Of a stretch of 64,000 nucleotides of DNA, positions 9,930 to 18,909 are shown piece after piece. The position numbers and the translations under genes were made by a program. This DNA is from Mucilaginibacter sp. GTDB taxonomy: Bacteria; Bacteroidota; Bacteroidia; Sphingobacteriales; Sphingobacteriaceae. The DNA lies in NCBI GenBank assembly GCA_031292485.1, contig JARLHA010000020.1, positions 122,199-186,198 on the forward strand, written 5' to 3'. Within the stretch, counting starts at the first letter, position 1. Each line of letters opens with the position of its first letter. The notes beneath the pieces were generated by a model. That model worked only from the letters and a program-made list of their open reading frames with translations, ran no database searches and had not been told where the DNA came from.

Positions 9930-10042
9930 AAAAATAAAACATTTTGTTGAAATCTGTTTCTATTGTAACAATTGTGCAAGCTTTTGTCGCTTTCATAGTA
10001 ATTTCATTTATCCCCTATAAATTGCCGGCATAAACTATTGAA

Positions 10043-10366
10043 ATGAACCAACTGCTTTTTAACAATTGCTTTTCTTACGATAATATCCTATATATCGGCG
10101 AGGATGCCGGAGCCTGTTTAAAAATAATAGAGAAATTTACCGGTCGTATTCTGCAAATTGAAGAAAATTATAGCTGGCTTATCAATAATATAATGGAAAC
10201 ACGGGCCATAAACCACTGGCTGCAGCACCAGATCCTGTATCATTTTGAAGGCGGCGTCGCCGTTTTTAGGTTCAAAAACGAAGAGGTATTACCTGCAATT
10301 TTACGCAATGAGTGTATTTCGGCCTGCAAGAGCCTTGTTTTTGAGCAGTTGATTTTTGCTTCCTGA
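10043..10366 (+). CDS. Hypothetical protein (107 aa)
   Basis: A soluble-looking protein of 107 residues starting MNQLLFNNCF, with no signal peptide or membrane segment. It has a repeated hydrophobic/acidic pattern and three Cys (residues 9, 24 and ~94-98). No domain is recognised. Upstream and downstream are AT-rich spacers with no partner gene. The ATG is the only sensible start; codon use looks like that of its neighbours. Confidence 0.5.
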   Translation: MNQLLFNNCFSYDNILYIGEDAGACLKIIEKFTGRILQIEENYSWLINNIMETRAINHWLQHQILYHFEGGVAVFRFKNEEVLPAILRNECISACKSLVFEQLIFAS

Positions 10367-10530
10367 TTGGTTTTTATTCTTTTAAACTATTCCCGATATC
10401 ATATTAATTTTTTTAATAAGTAAATTAAAACCTGCTTTAGGCTTGTTTTTGGCTCATATTTCCCTTTTTTTTAATTTTTTTATATCATACATGTAACCTT
10501 ATTATTTTCTATCCCGTAGAAGAGGCATAA

Positions 10531-10570
10531 TTTGATAAATTATATATTACTGATAAGTTATTTGATAAAT
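10531..10570. promoter_or_regulatory. Triple TGATAA direct repeat upstream of a small gene
   Basis: TTTGATAAAT occurs at 10531-10540 and again, identical, at 10561-10570. A third TGATAA lies between them at 10551. The identical copies are exactly 30 bp apart, about three helical turns, which would put bound proteins on the same DNA face. It lies just upstream of the ATG at 10585. Candidate operator only. Confidence 0.3.
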
Positions 10571-10584
10571 TAAAATTAAAACTC

Positions 10585-10737
10585 ATGGAACACAAATTAA
10601 ACAATTTTAAGGCCGACTTGTACAACGTATTTGTTGAAGGAAATGCAAGCAGTATGCAAATGGCAAGGGTTTTTATGCTGCTGGCAGTACCCGTGTGCAT
10701 TGTTTTTATGTTAGGGTATCACTCAATAAAATATTGA
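10585..10737 (+). CDS. Small single-pass membrane protein (50 aa)
   Basis: ATG 10585 to TGA 10737. The product has a polar N-terminal half (MEHKLNNFKADLYNVFVEGN) and one hydrophobic helix (residues ~28-45, VFMLLAVPVCIVFMLG) ending in YHSIKY. The frame is clean, the amphiphilic layout is typical of small membrane proteins, and a repeated motif precedes it. No family is recognised; a chance frame cannot be excluded. Confidence 0.45.
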   Translation: MEHKLNNFKADLYNVFVEGNASSMQMARVFMLLAVPVCIVFMLGYHSIKY

Positions 10738-11081
10738 AAATTAGTAACAAACGGTATCTGAAAATCATTACTAAGTTACTTTTTCGCTCACACCTGCCAG
10801 CGCAGGAATTGCCTCTCAGAAAAATCCCGGCCGGGTTAAAAAATTGATAAGGCAGAAATAATAACCTTCTTGTAAATATTAAAAGGGTATAATAATAAAC
10901 TGAATAACGAAGGCGCTAAACATCATCCTTACCGCAGCTTGTTAAAAATTATCTCACCCGATGCCGGTTTTTAACTGCAACAATCATTAAGCTGTCGTTA
11001 AAGGCCAACCACCTGCGATTGTTTCAAAATATCAATCTTGCCAATTCAGGAAAACAACACTTAACACAAAAAATCCCGATT
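10738..11081. other. Intergenic, nothing recognised
   Basis: Spacer of 344 bases between a small + strand gene and a small - strand gene. No supported coding frame, hairpin terminator or repeat was identified on either strand. Confidence 0.5.
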
Positions 11082-11264
11082 TTAATCAAGGGGCGTAATT
11101 GCTGCTGTTCTGCTCTGTTTATTTACATTGCTTAAGCCGTTTTCGGGTTGGCTTTTTGTTTGGTGTTTTTCGATTTTATTTTTGGTAGGGAAAAATTTTG
11201 CGCATTGTATGAAGATAAATGCCGCCCCAACAAAAAACAGGAAATAGAGTAATAGATGTTTCAT
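11082..11264 (-). CDS. Small membrane-anchored hypothetical protein (60 aa)
   Basis: MKHLLLYFLFFVGAAFIFIQ forms one strong hydrophobic segment, followed by a polar, Lys/Gln/Asn-rich tail of ~38 residues. A Cys follows at the end of the helix (IQC), but the preceding residues do not fit a standard lipobox, so a plain signal anchor is likelier. It sits alone between two long AT-rich spacers. No family recognised. Confidence 0.45.
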   Translation of the reverse strand: MKHLLLYFLFFVGAAFIFIQCAKFFPTKNKIEKHQTKSQPENGLSNVNKQSRTAAITPLD

Positions 11265-11637
11265 GGTAAAAATTTATTTAAGGCAGTTACATTAAAATAA
11301 TGCTTAATAAGAAAATTTTAACGTAAAGATAACATGAAAAAATCAAACTTCATAGTGGGAAACACCTTTTTTGCATACGTAGTTTTACGTATTTTTTAAC
11401 AATTGGTGAATATTCATAGCGAAATTCTAATCAAAACCGCTTTTTCTCACTTTTTTATTACTAACAGGCCATTTCCCAAATTGTTTGACTAAGATTATAC
11501 TTTAAAGCTAAAATTTCAAAATAATAAACTAATAGTTATATTGAACCAATGTTTTAAATAAGGTGGATGGAGCGTTTATCTTAATGATTGGATACATTTT
11601 ACTATCCAGGTGTTTCAACGGTGTTAAAAAAATCTGC
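11265..11637. other. Intergenic, AT-rich
   Basis: No coding frame is supported. The right end carries the promoter of the HAD gene (see 11638-11645). Otherwise nothing recognised. Confidence 0.4.
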
Positions 11638-11645
11638 TACTTTTG
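11638..11645 (+). promoter_or_regulatory. Bacteroidota-type -7 box of the HAD gene
   Basis: TACTTTTG matches the Bacteroidota -7 consensus TAnnTTTG exactly. A weak GTTTC lies about 20 bases upstream in place of the -33 TTTG. Transcription would begin near 11651, so the TTG at 11643 cannot be the start codon, and the ATGs at 11652 or 11664 would have almost no leader. Confidence 0.4.
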
Positions 11646-11651
11646 GCTGAA

Positions 11652-12308
11652 ATGCTAAAATTGATGGAAATATCCGGTGAAAATAAATTCGACAGTATAA
11701 TTTTTGACCTGGATGGCACCCTTTGGGACAGTACACGAAACGTTGCAATAGCGTGGCAGAATGCGATGGATAAGGTGGACTATGTGGACGAAGTAATGAC
11801 GCAGGAAAAGGTAAGATCAATAACAGGAATGGCTTACAATGTTATTTTTGATACCTTGTTTCCGTACCTGGATACTGAAAAGCGAAACGAACTTATGGCT
11901 ATCTGCGCTAAAAGTGAACTGGATATATTGCATACCCGCGGTGGAGAACTATACCCTGCTCTTGATGAGACACTTAATTACCTGGCCGGTAGATACAGGC
12001 TATTTATTGTGAGTAATTGTCAGAATGGTTATATAGAAGTGTTCCTAAGATTAAGCGGTATGGCGCATTATTTTTCGGGACATCAATGTTACGGAACAAA
12101 AGGTAACCCTAAAGCCGAAAATATAAAAGATATCGTGACCGACTATCAGCTTAAAACACCGGTATATGTAGGTGATACGATGGGTGATTACAACTCGGCA
12201 ACTAAGGCCGGCGTTCCATTTATTTTTGCTAATTACGGATTTGGTGTAGTCGAGACCGGTCAGATAGCTACCATAAGCAGCTTTAGCGAACTGGTTGAAA
12301 TGTTATAA
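11652..12308 (+). CDS. HAD family hydrolase (phosphoglycolate phosphatase-like)
   Basis: About 218 residues. Motif I is IIFDLDGTLWDS, motif II is IVSNC, the motif III region is the Lys in GTKGNPKAENI, and motif IV is YVGDTMGD. This is a complete HAD phosphatase with a helical C1 cap. The start is either ATG 11652 or ATG 11664, judged from the promoter position. A paralogue with the same architecture (GTLWDA, FILSNC, YIGDTEGD) lies at 37084-37716. The phosphate substrate is unknown; the Gph-like subfamily is inferred from layout. Confidence 0.88.
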   Translation: MLKLMEISGENKFDSIIFDLDGTLWDSTRNVAIAWQNAMDKVDYVDEVMTQEKVRSITGMAYNVIFDTLFPYLDTEKRNELMAICAKSELDILHTRGGELYPALDETLNYLAGRYRLFIVSNCQNGYIEVFLRLSGMAHYFSGHQCYGTKGNPKAENIKDIVTDYQLKTPVYVGDTMGDYNSATKAGVPFIFANYGFGVVETGQIATISSFSELVEML

Positions 12309-12312
12309 TAAT

Positions 12313-12430
12313 TGGTTGATTAAGTTGTTTAAATGTCTGGTTATCTTTAACTACTTTATTTTCTAATTAAAAAAAATCTTTCTATTTTGGCTATTGTCAT
12401 TAATTTTAGTTTAATCAACCTAATCAACCA
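12313..12430. repeat. Inverted pair of TGGTTGATTAAGTT-type repeats
   Basis: TGGTTGATTAAGTTG at 12313-12327 faces the opposite-oriented TTAATCAACC / TAATCAACCA at 12411-12430. The ~83-base spacer holds no gene. The same motif recurs at 29915, 39087-39177 and 42859-42887, always between genes. Confidence 0.5.
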
Positions 12431-12453
12431 CTCACGCAATCAACTAAAAACAC

Positions 12454-13740
12454 ATGCTTTTCCCCGAAGACTTTCTCCATTATGTTTGGAAGTTCCGTTT
12501 GTTTGACCGGGGCGATTTACAGACCAATGACGGTGAATCAATTGAAGTATTTTCGGCCGGGATGCATAATTCTGATTCCGGACCCGATTTTCAAAATGCG
12601 CGAATTAAAATAGGAGACACCATTTGGGCGGGAAATGTTGAAGTACACGTGTCATCTTCTGATTGGAAGAAGCATGGGCATACGACGGATGATGCCTACG
12701 AAAATGTGATCCTGCATGTAGTTTACCGGGATAATGCGCCGCTTGTATTAGCAAACGGGCGCCGGGTGCCTACATTGGAACTGCAAAACCGGATACCCGA
12801 CGAACTTTATAGCCGCTACCATAAACTGATCTTTGGCGAACAAGCCATTATTCCCTGCGAAGCCAGCATAGCTGCAGTGGATAGCCTTACCCTGCATAAT
12901 TGGCTTACAAGAGTACTGGTTGAACGGCTTGAAAAGAAATCAGCAACAGTGACCGCTGCCTTAAACCTGAACCGCGGCGACTGGGAAGAAACGTTTTACC
13001 AATTTTTAGCCGCAAATTTCGGATTTAAAACCAACGCTGTTCCTTTTGAACTGCTGGCAAAATCAGTACCGCAAAACATATTGGCGAAGCACAAAAATAA
13101 CCCGATGCAGATAGAGGCACTGATATTTGGGCAGGCAGGTTTTTTAAATGAAGAATTTAAGGATGCGTACCCATTGAAACTTAAAGAAGAATATGGTTTC
13201 CTGCAAAAAAAGTATAAACTGGCGCCTGTTGAAAAACATTTGTGGAAATTTATGCGGTTGCGCCCGGCAAATTTCCCACCGATACGATTGGCCCAATTTG
13301 CAGCACTGATAGTGAAATCAAATCACCTGTTTTCAAAACTATTGGAGATAAAAGACGTAAAAGTGTTAAAAGCCCTGTTTACGGACGTAAATGTGAACCC
13401 ATATTGGGAAGATCATTATCGTTTTGATGCCGTGTCGCCTCCCTCGTCAAAAAATATTGGCGAAGCTTCGGTTGATATTTTACTTTTAAACACAATGGCC
13501 TTATTTTTGTTTAGTTATGGAAAATACAACCAGCAGCAACAGTTTATTAACCGTAGCTTGCAATTATTAGAACATTTGCCCGGCGAAAGCAATAAAATTA
13601 TAACAGATTTTAGTAACTTAGGGGTCAAAATTAAAACAGCGTTCGAATCGCAGGCTTTAATCGAATTAAAAAATAACTATTGCAATTATAAGAAATGCCT
13701 GCAGTGTGGCGTTGGTAACAAGATTTTAAAGTTGGCTTGA
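12454..13740 (+). CDS. DUF2851 family protein
   Basis: A protein of 428 residues. It starts MLFPEDFLHYVWKF and contains GMHNSDSGPDFQNARI, GNVEVHVSSSDW and HVVYRDNAPL, the highly conserved N-terminal signature of DUF2851, common in Bacteroidota. The C terminus keeps the Cys-rich YCNYKKCLQCGVGNKIL segment. No signal peptide or membrane segment, so cytoplasmic. Acidic and His residues in the N-terminal half hint at metal-dependent hydrolase chemistry, but function is not established. The PspC gene starts one base after its stop. Confidence 0.88.
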   Translation: MLFPEDFLHYVWKFRLFDRGDLQTNDGESIEVFSAGMHNSDSGPDFQNARIKIGDTIWAGNVEVHVSSSDWKKHGHTTDDAYENVILHVVYRDNAPLVLANGRRVPTLELQNRIPDELYSRYHKLIFGEQAIIPCEASIAAVDSLTLHNWLTRVLVERLEKKSATVTAALNLNRGDWEETFYQFLAANFGFKTNAVPFELLAKSVPQNILAKHKNNPMQIEALIFGQAGFLNEEFKDAYPLKLKEEYGFLQKKYKLAPVEKHLWKFMRLRPANFPPIRLAQFAALIVKSNHLFSKLLEIKDVKVLKALFTDVNVNPYWEDHYRFDAVSPPSSKNIGEASVDILLLNTMALFLFSYGKYNQQQQFINRSLQLLEHLPGESNKIITDFSNLGVKIKTAFESQALIELKNNYCNYKKCLQCGVGNKILKLA

Positions 13741-13741
13741 T

Positions 13742-13963
13742 ATGATGCAAAAGATAATTACTTTTTTTGAAAGATACTCCTTCGGAGTATGCACCTATCT
13801 TGGCGAAAAATTCAATGTTTCGATTAGTAAGATAAGATTGTTTTTTATTTACTCTTCTTTCCTGGCCGTAGGGTTCCCGTTGATATTTTATGTATTTGCC
13901 GGTATTGTGCTGGACATACGGAATTATGTAAAAAGGGTGCACACCAGGGTTACTGATCTGTAA
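13742..13963 (+). CDS. PspC domain protein
   Basis: A protein of 73 residues beginning one base after the DUF2851 stop, so co-transcribed. The order ICTYLGEKFNVSISKIRLFFI then a hydrophobic helix (residues ~37-58) is the PspC domain, a small membrane protein linked to phage-shock or envelope-stress responses in other bacteria. No PspA or PspB homologue is nearby. Confidence 0.75.
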   Translation: MMQKIITFFERYSFGVCTYLGEKFNVSISKIRLFFIYSSFLAVGFPLIFYVFAGIVLDIRNYVKRVHTRVTDL

Positions 13964-14115
13964 TTTCGGATTTCGGAATTACAATTTCGGATTTAAAAAA
14001 TAGCTGGACTTACAATTCACCGGGTCTGAAATTCTTCGAATACATGTGTTAGTCCGGGTATCTGGAAATGCACGCGCGCTGCTAAATCCGAAATCAAATA
14101 TCCAATATCCGAAAT
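13963..14115. repeat. Inverted-repeat element, ATTTCGGAT family
   Basis: Two 33-base arms (13963-13995 and 14083-14115) are inverted. Their outer 9 bases (ATTTCGGAT) and inner 12 bases (ATTTCGGATTTA) are identical and the middle has diverged. Each arm is itself two ATTTCGGAT sub-repeats. The 87-base spacer holds no gene. It lies between convergent genes. Confidence 0.6.
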
Positions 14116-14122
14116 GGGAATA

Positions 14123-16114
14123 CTATTTGTTTTCAGGATCTGAATAAATATGCATCACCTGTCCGCCTCCTTCAGCAAGCACCATTTGCATTGCCGTATT
14201 TTGTTTTATGTTTTTTACCACTTTAACTAAGTGATTTAAATCAGGGTCCGATGCCGGTGGATCGCTCCATATCTCGGCAGTATAGTTTCCTTTCGGTAAA
14301 AAATCAAAAAATTTTGATATCGTGTGTGAAGCATGGTTAGTAATGCCGCCAATATACCATTCATTCCCTTTGCGCCTTGCAATCACCAGGTATTCGCCGG
14401 GTTTGGCATCAATAACATGTGTTTCATCCCAGGTGGCAGGCACCTTTTGTATAAAATCAAATCCTGGCTGGTTGATATAGGCTTCCGGGTCATCGCAAAC
14501 CATGCCTAAAGCATTCTCCAGCACTACGTACATAGCCAGCATATGGCAGCGGGTGCCTATCACAAACGGGCGGGTATAATGTATTTTAAATTGCTGTGGC
14601 GATGCGGCTCTGAAGCCACCTAAATGGTAATCCGTTGATCCTGCCAGCAAACGGGTAAATGCCACATTTACATCGGCATCAGGGGTAACCCAATCGCTCC
14701 ATTTATCATTTTCGTAGTTCAGGGTTCCTTCACGTGTAAATTCGTTGGGCCAGGTGCGGCTTTCGCCCGTTGGTTTATATGCTCCGTGAAACTGAATGTG
14801 CAAATGATGTTGTGCTGCTTTCTGCAATATTTCTTCCTGCATATTTACCATCTCCTGATCGTCGCGGTCCATAAAATCACACATCAGGCCTTTGATACCC
14901 CATTTTTCATATTGGGCGAAGGTTTCCTCCAGTTTGGGGTATAAAGCATAAAAATGTACCCAAACCCGTATGCCTACGCCTTTTTTTGCTGCGGAATCAC
15001 AAATTTGCTGCATATCCAAACCCGGAACTGCTTTTGATGGATCGGCATGAGGTCCCGGCTGAAAACCAGCGCCATCATTTACGTACCATTCGTGCAAACC
15101 GTATTCAACAACCGAGTGATATTCTAAACCGTATTTGGCACAAAAATCAACATAATACATATTGGTTACGTAGTTATTGCCCGGCGCATTTATGGTATCC
15201 GGCACCACATCCCCGTTCCACCACGGAAATGTGGTTTTGCCCGGCTTTATCCACGAAACGTCCTTTATTTTACAAGGCTCATTCAAATTGGTGAGGATGT
15301 TTGATTCTAAAAATGCGCCGGGCCTGTCGCTGATCATCATCACCCGCCAGGGGCTGTTATGGGGCAGGGTTGCTTTTACTTTTATTTCAGTTTGGTGGGG
15401 CAGGGGAGATAACCTGCTTTCAAGCACCCCGTTGTGTTTTATTAAATACATGCCTGCGTAATCATGCAGGTTAGCTTCAGTAATCGCCATATAATTCCCG
15501 TTAGGAAACTCAAACAGTGCGGGCACATCCATCAACGTATCAGCTTTCAACTCCTTAAGGCTTATTTTGGTGTAGAGGCCTTCGTGGGATGTGGTATAAT
15601 TTTCGCGGTACATCACCGTAGCAATCGGGTTTTGACTAAGGTTAAACAAATCGGCCTCATCCGTAATATTCACCATATCCGCCCATTGTTTTTGGTCGGG
15701 GATGACATATCTGAAAGCTACCCCGTCATTAAAAACGCGCACCTCAATATTCATTTTGCGTTTGAGCCCGGTTTGTTCGGCTACCGGGACGCTTATCAGG
15801 TTGCTCTCGCTATGGACTTTGCTGGTTTTACCAATTAAAAGGCCATAATCTTCGGTTATCTTTTCAGGTTTTACGGCCGAAATTATAAGGCTGTTTTTAA
15901 ATATTCCGCCCTCTTTAAAACTAAGCTTTAGCCTGGAATTATCAACCATTAAAACACCCTTATAGTTTACACGATAGTACAGTCCTTCCTTGTCTGTACT
16001 TAATGAAAATCTGATCTTAGCGTCCGGAGAGTTTACGGTGACGATTTTGCCAGCAAAGGTATTGGTGCAGAAAAATAAGCACCATACAAATATGACGCAG
16101 AAGTGCCTAAACAT
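14123..16114 (-). CDS. Glycoside hydrolase family 97
   Basis: A protein of 663 residues with a Sec signal (FVWCLFFCTNTFAGK). The N-terminal beta-sandwich (VNSPDAKIRFSLSTDKEGLYYRV) leads to a TIM barrel with FPWWNGDVVP, EYHSVVEYGLHEWY, LMCDFMDRDDQEMV and HIQFHGAYKPTGESRTWPN, typical of GH97 (SusB / alpha-galactosidase family). The CDFMDRDD segment resembles the retaining branch, where an Asp is the nucleophile; this would point to alpha-galactosidase rather than SusB-like alpha-glucosidase activity, as inference. Periplasmic. No SusC/D pair is adjacent, so this is not an obvious polysaccharide utilisation locus. Confidence 0.9.
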   Translation of the reverse strand: MFRHFCVIFVWCLFFCTNTFAGKIVTVNSPDAKIRFSLSTDKEGLYYRVNYKGVLMVDNSRLKLSFKEGGIFKNSLIISAVKPEKITEDYGLLIGKTSKVHSESNLISVPVAEQTGLKRKMNIEVRVFNDGVAFRYVIPDQKQWADMVNITDEADLFNLSQNPIATVMYRENYTTSHEGLYTKISLKELKADTLMDVPALFEFPNGNYMAITEANLHDYAGMYLIKHNGVLESRLSPLPHQTEIKVKATLPHNSPWRVMMISDRPGAFLESNILTNLNEPCKIKDVSWIKPGKTTFPWWNGDVVPDTINAPGNNYVTNMYYVDFCAKYGLEYHSVVEYGLHEWYVNDGAGFQPGPHADPSKAVPGLDMQQICDSAAKKGVGIRVWVHFYALYPKLEETFAQYEKWGIKGLMCDFMDRDDQEMVNMQEEILQKAAQHHLHIQFHGAYKPTGESRTWPNEFTREGTLNYENDKWSDWVTPDADVNVAFTRLLAGSTDYHLGGFRAASPQQFKIHYTRPFVIGTRCHMLAMYVVLENALGMVCDDPEAYINQPGFDFIQKVPATWDETHVIDAKPGEYLVIARRKGNEWYIGGITNHASHTISKFFDFLPKGNYTAEIWSDPPASDPDLNHLVKVVKNIKQNTAMQMVLAEGGGQVMHIYSDPENK

Positions 16115-16216
16115 AATTTGTCGGTATAAATTAAGTGAAACAATAAAAGTAGGCTATTTAACATTTACCTGATCATAAAGCAGGTGATTTTTCGTTTGTT
16201 ATTGGAAAATAAAAAT

Positions 16217-16319
16217 GCCATTGCGGGCTACCAGCTTTTCCTTTAAATGCCGGACCGTTGCAAGCTGACCATACATTTATCACTCGTTAAAGCAGGAATG
16301 CTTTGTAACCCGCAATGGC
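16217..16319 (-). repeat. Long inverted repeat downstream of the DUF1493 gene
   Basis: GCCATTGCGGGCTAC (16217-16231) pairs with GTAACCCGCAATGGC (16305-16319) with one mismatch in 15. A short AAGCA/TGCTT hairpin lies inside, and A-rich DNA (read as U on the - strand) follows. It begins three bases beyond the DUF1493 stop, so it may act as a structured terminator. Confidence 0.45.
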
Positions 16320-16321
16320 TT

Positions 16322-16681
16322 TTATATCAATTTACCGGTTAGAACGGCGTCCTGCAGGTTGCTTACCCTAAACTTTGGCTTATAGATCCGGTTCGATAAC
16401 CGGTTTACCCAGGGGGAATTATATCCAAAAACAGTTTTTAAAACCTTTACACTTGCCGAGCCCGTCGGATAACCATATTTATACCAGCTGAATTTAGATT
16501 GATCGACACGGAACGTTTCAGCAAACTCTGCCAGGAACAGATCAATTTCTATATCAAAAATATCCAGATCGAGGTCGATACTGGTATCCAGGCTCAATGC
16601 ACAGGGATCAACTTCCCTGATTTTGTACCGTGTACAGTAATCAATAATGAATTCTTTTAATTGCGGATGAATCTCTTCCAT
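16322..16681 (-). CDS. DUF1493 family protein
   Basis: A protein of 119 residues. The acidic segment SLDTSIDLDLDIFDIEIDLFLAEFAETF followed by FSWYKYGYP matches DUF1493, a small family with an acyl-carrier-protein-like layout but, as far as visible here, no obvious DSL phosphopantetheine serine. The C-terminal ~40 residues are basic. Function unknown; no partner acyltransferase adjoins it except the GNAT gene upstream on the same strand, whose link is not established. Confidence 0.7.
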   Translation of the reverse strand: MEEIHPQLKEFIIDYCTRYKIREVDPCALSLDTSIDLDLDIFDIEIDLFLAEFAETFRVDQSKFSWYKYGYPTGSASVKVLKTVFGYNSPWVNRLSNRIYKPKFRVSNLQDAVLTGKLI

Positions 16682-16777
16682 CTAAATAAAAAGTTGCTGT
16701 ATCATCTGTGTAATGAGACGACAAAACTTTTGGAAGGTTGCACCCTTAAGCGGTTTTTATGAATATAAATTGACCGT

Positions 16778-17287
16778 TCAGATCTTCTTTTCCATAACTA
16801 TCAGTTCAATAGGCTGTTTGGGATTGCCGAATTTTTTATCGTGATGAAAAGGAAGCACTTCTCCGGTAGGCTGATAGCCCCGGCGCTGGTACCAGGCGAT
16901 CAGTTCGTGGCGTATGCTGATCACCGTCATGGTTAAAGAGTCGCAATCCAGTTGTCTGGCAGATGCTTCCGCAGCAACAAGTAGTTGGCGCCCAATTCCA
17001 TTTGCCTGCAACAATGGCGAAACGCTAAACATGCCGACGTACAGTTTATGTGAACGTTTTTCAAGATAAACACAACCGGTGATGACGCCATCGTCTTCTG
17101 TGTGTTTTAATATGTTGACAGCAGGATCGTCAAAATAACTGTAAAGTGTTTCTTCGTCAACCCTCAGGCCGTCAAGCAAATTGGCTTCGGTGGTCCATCC
17201 TTTTTTGGAGGTTTCGCCGCGATAGGCGCTGTTTACTAAGATATTAAGTTCCGGAACGTCGGTTACAAGGGCTTTTGTTACTGGCAT
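16778..17287 (-). CDS. GNAT family N-acetyltransferase
   Basis: A protein of 169 residues. Motif D/A strands are visible: YVGMFSVSPLLQANGIGRQLLVAAE contains the Q-x-x-G-[IL]-G-x-x-L acetyl-CoA pyrophosphate loop, and LIAWYQRRGYQPTGE is the family's C-terminal motif B. The acceptor substrate is not predictable. Same strand as the cupin and DUF1493 genes, with ~80-96 base gaps. Confidence 0.85.
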   Translation of the reverse strand: MPVTKALVTDVPELNILVNSAYRGETSKKGWTTEANLLDGLRVDEETLYSYFDDPAVNILKHTEDDGVITGCVYLEKRSHKLYVGMFSVSPLLQANGIGRQLLVAAEASARQLDCDSLTMTVISIRHELIAWYQRRGYQPTGEVLPFHHDKKFGNPKQPIELIVMEKKI

Positions 17288-17368
17288 ACTAGCTGAAAAA
17301 CGACAAACCTAAACTTTTTACAGTTCAGAACAAATATTTGGTTTGAGATCTTTTGATAGTCCGGCGGT

Positions 17369-17704
17369 TTATAACGATCTGTAATCTTCTCTTACCGGGC
17401 TAAAAATATCTATCAGCTTACAATCTGTTATGGCGATGCCGCTATGCCATGCGTTTGATGGGATGATAGCAAACAGCCCCGGATCCAATATTTTTGGAAC
17501 ATCGCTTACCGTCATCTCAAACCTGCCTTCGATTGCGAAGGAGCATTGTTCATGAATGTGCCTGTGCCTTGGTATTGAACAGCCTGCTTTTACCTCAATA
17601 AAATTAATGGTATTGGTTGAAGTGTGGATTAGTTTAGAGAAAAATCCGGGGGCTATCTCTTTAGTGTCGATATCGGCAAATTGCCTGAAAATTGTTTCGT
17701 CCAT
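17369..17704 (-). CDS. Cupin domain protein
   Basis: A protein of 111 residues forming a single beta-barrel. Cupin motif 1 reads GCSIPRHRHIHEQCSFAIEGRFEMTV (His at ~47, 49, 51 and Glu 52), and motif 2 reads IIPSNAWHSGIA with the fourth His ligand. All metal ligands are therefore present. No fused domain. May be a small-molecule sensor or dioxygenase-like protein; substrate unknown. Confidence 0.82.
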   Translation of the reverse strand: MDETIFRQFADIDTKEIAPGFFSKLIHTSTNTINFIEVKAGCSIPRHRHIHEQCSFAIEGRFEMTVSDVPKILDPGLFAIIPSNAWHSGIAITDCKLIDIFSPVREDYRSL

Positions 17705-17812
17705 AAAGTAAAGTTAAAGGTAAAATCGATTTTAAAGGTTTATGGGGTAAAAAAATGATTTTACGGTTTGATTAAAATGATCAAATGCATTTTTTAAGAT
17801 GAAGAACATCCT

Positions 17813-17820
17813 TATTTTTG
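17813..17820 (+). promoter_or_regulatory. Probable -7 box of the cbpA gene
   Basis: TATTTTTG matches TAnnTTTG; a TTTT replaces the -33 TTTG 19 bases upstream. This predicts a start of transcription near 17826 and a leader of about 70 bases before ATG 17896. Confidence 0.35.
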
Positions 17821-17895
17821 ATAACAGGATTGATTTAAACAAAACAATCACGGGCTGATCAGAGTTTAAATCAATTAGCATTTAATATACTCCCT

Positions 17896-18816
17896 ATGGC
17901 ATTTATCGATTATTACCAGGTACTAGGTATCCCTAAAAACGCGGCGGATAAGGATATTAAAAATGCATACCGAAAGCTCGCGCGCAAATATCATCCCGAC
18001 TTAAACCCCAATGATGCTGAAGCCAACAAAAAATTCCAGCAACTGAACGAAGCCAATGAAGTGCTGAGTGACCCGGAAAAGAGGAAAAAGTACGACAAAT
18101 ACGGCGAAAACTGGCAGCATGGCGAGGAACATGAAAGATATGAGCAGCAGCAGCGCAGCCGTCCGCATGGCGCTTATACAGGCGGTCAGGGCTCGAGCTT
18201 TGAAGGTTTTGGAACAGAAGGCTTTGGAAGCGAAGATTTTTCCGATTTCTTTCAGTCAATGTTCGGACAGGGGGGGCGACAGGCCGGCGGCGGCAGGCAG
18301 GCCAAATTTCGCGGTCAGGATTATAACGCGGAACTTCGCCTTAATCTGAAAGACGTTGCGGAAACTCATAAACAAACCCTTACCGTTAACGGCAAAAACA
18401 TCAGGATAACTATTCCGGCGGGGATTGAGAACGGGCAGATCATAAAAATTGCCGGGCACGGCGGCCCCGGTGCAAATGGCGGCCCGGCCGGCGATTTGTT
18501 TATTACCTTTTCGGTTGACGACGACCCGATGTTTAAACGAAATGGCAGCGACCTTTATACTAATACGAAGCTCGACCTATACACGGCGGTACTTGGCGGC
18601 GAGGTAACCATTGACACCCTTAATGGCAAAGTAAAAATAAAAGTAAAACCTGAAACACAGAACGGAACAAAGGTTAAGCTAAAAGGCAAGGGAATGCCGG
18701 TTTATAAAAGGGAAAACGAATTTGGCGACCTGTACGTGACTTATGATATCCAGATCCCGGTAAACCTGAACGAGAAGCAGAAGAAATTGTTTGAGGAGAT
18801 CAGAGAGAGTCAGTAA
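17896..18816 (+). CDS. cbpA: DnaJ-type co-chaperone, CbpA class
   Basis: A protein of 306 residues. The J domain occupies residues 1-70 with the HPD motif in KYHPDLNP, then a Gly/Phe-rich linker ([20 protein letters not shown]), then two beta-barrel C-terminal substrate domains ([21 protein letters not shown]..., [24 protein letters not shown]). There is no zinc finger, which sets it apart from DnaJ and puts it with CbpA. It would stimulate DnaK ATPase and hand over clients. The modulator gene cbpM follows after 93 bases. Confidence 0.9.
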   Translation: MAFIDYYQVLGIPKNAADKDIKNAYRKLARKYHPDLNPNDAEANKKFQQLNEANEVLSDPEKRKKYDKYGENWQHGEEHERYEQQQRSRPHGAYTGGQGSSFEGFGTEGFGSEDFSDFFQSMFGQGGRQAGGGRQAKFRGQDYNAELRLNLKDVAETHKQTLTVNGKNIRITIPAGIENGQIIKIAGHGGPGANGGPAGDLFITFSVDDDPMFKRNGSDLYTNTKLDLYTAVLGGEVTIDTLNGKVKIKVKPETQNGTKVKLKGKGMPVYKRENEFGDLYVTYDIQIPVNLNEKQKKLFEEIRESQ

Positions 18817-18867
18817 AGTCAGGAAGTCTGTAATGCCCAAAAAGAAAGCCGGGAGCGCCGGAAACGT

Positions 18868-18902
18868 ACCAATGAACTAATGAACCATTGAACCAATGAA
18901 CT
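18868..18902. repeat. Short ATGAACCA simple repeat
   Basis: Four imperfect copies of (ACCA)ATGAAC fill most of the gap between cbpA and cbpM. They contain several out-of-frame ATGs just ahead of the true cbpM ATG at 18910. Confidence 0.45.
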
Positions 18903-18909
18903 CAAAACG

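Noticed and set aside
14123..16114. Polysaccharide utilisation locus around the GH97 gene
   Set aside because: No SusC/SusD pair or sugar-sensing hybrid regulator is adjacent; the GH16, GH97 and GH3 genes are far apart and separately placed.
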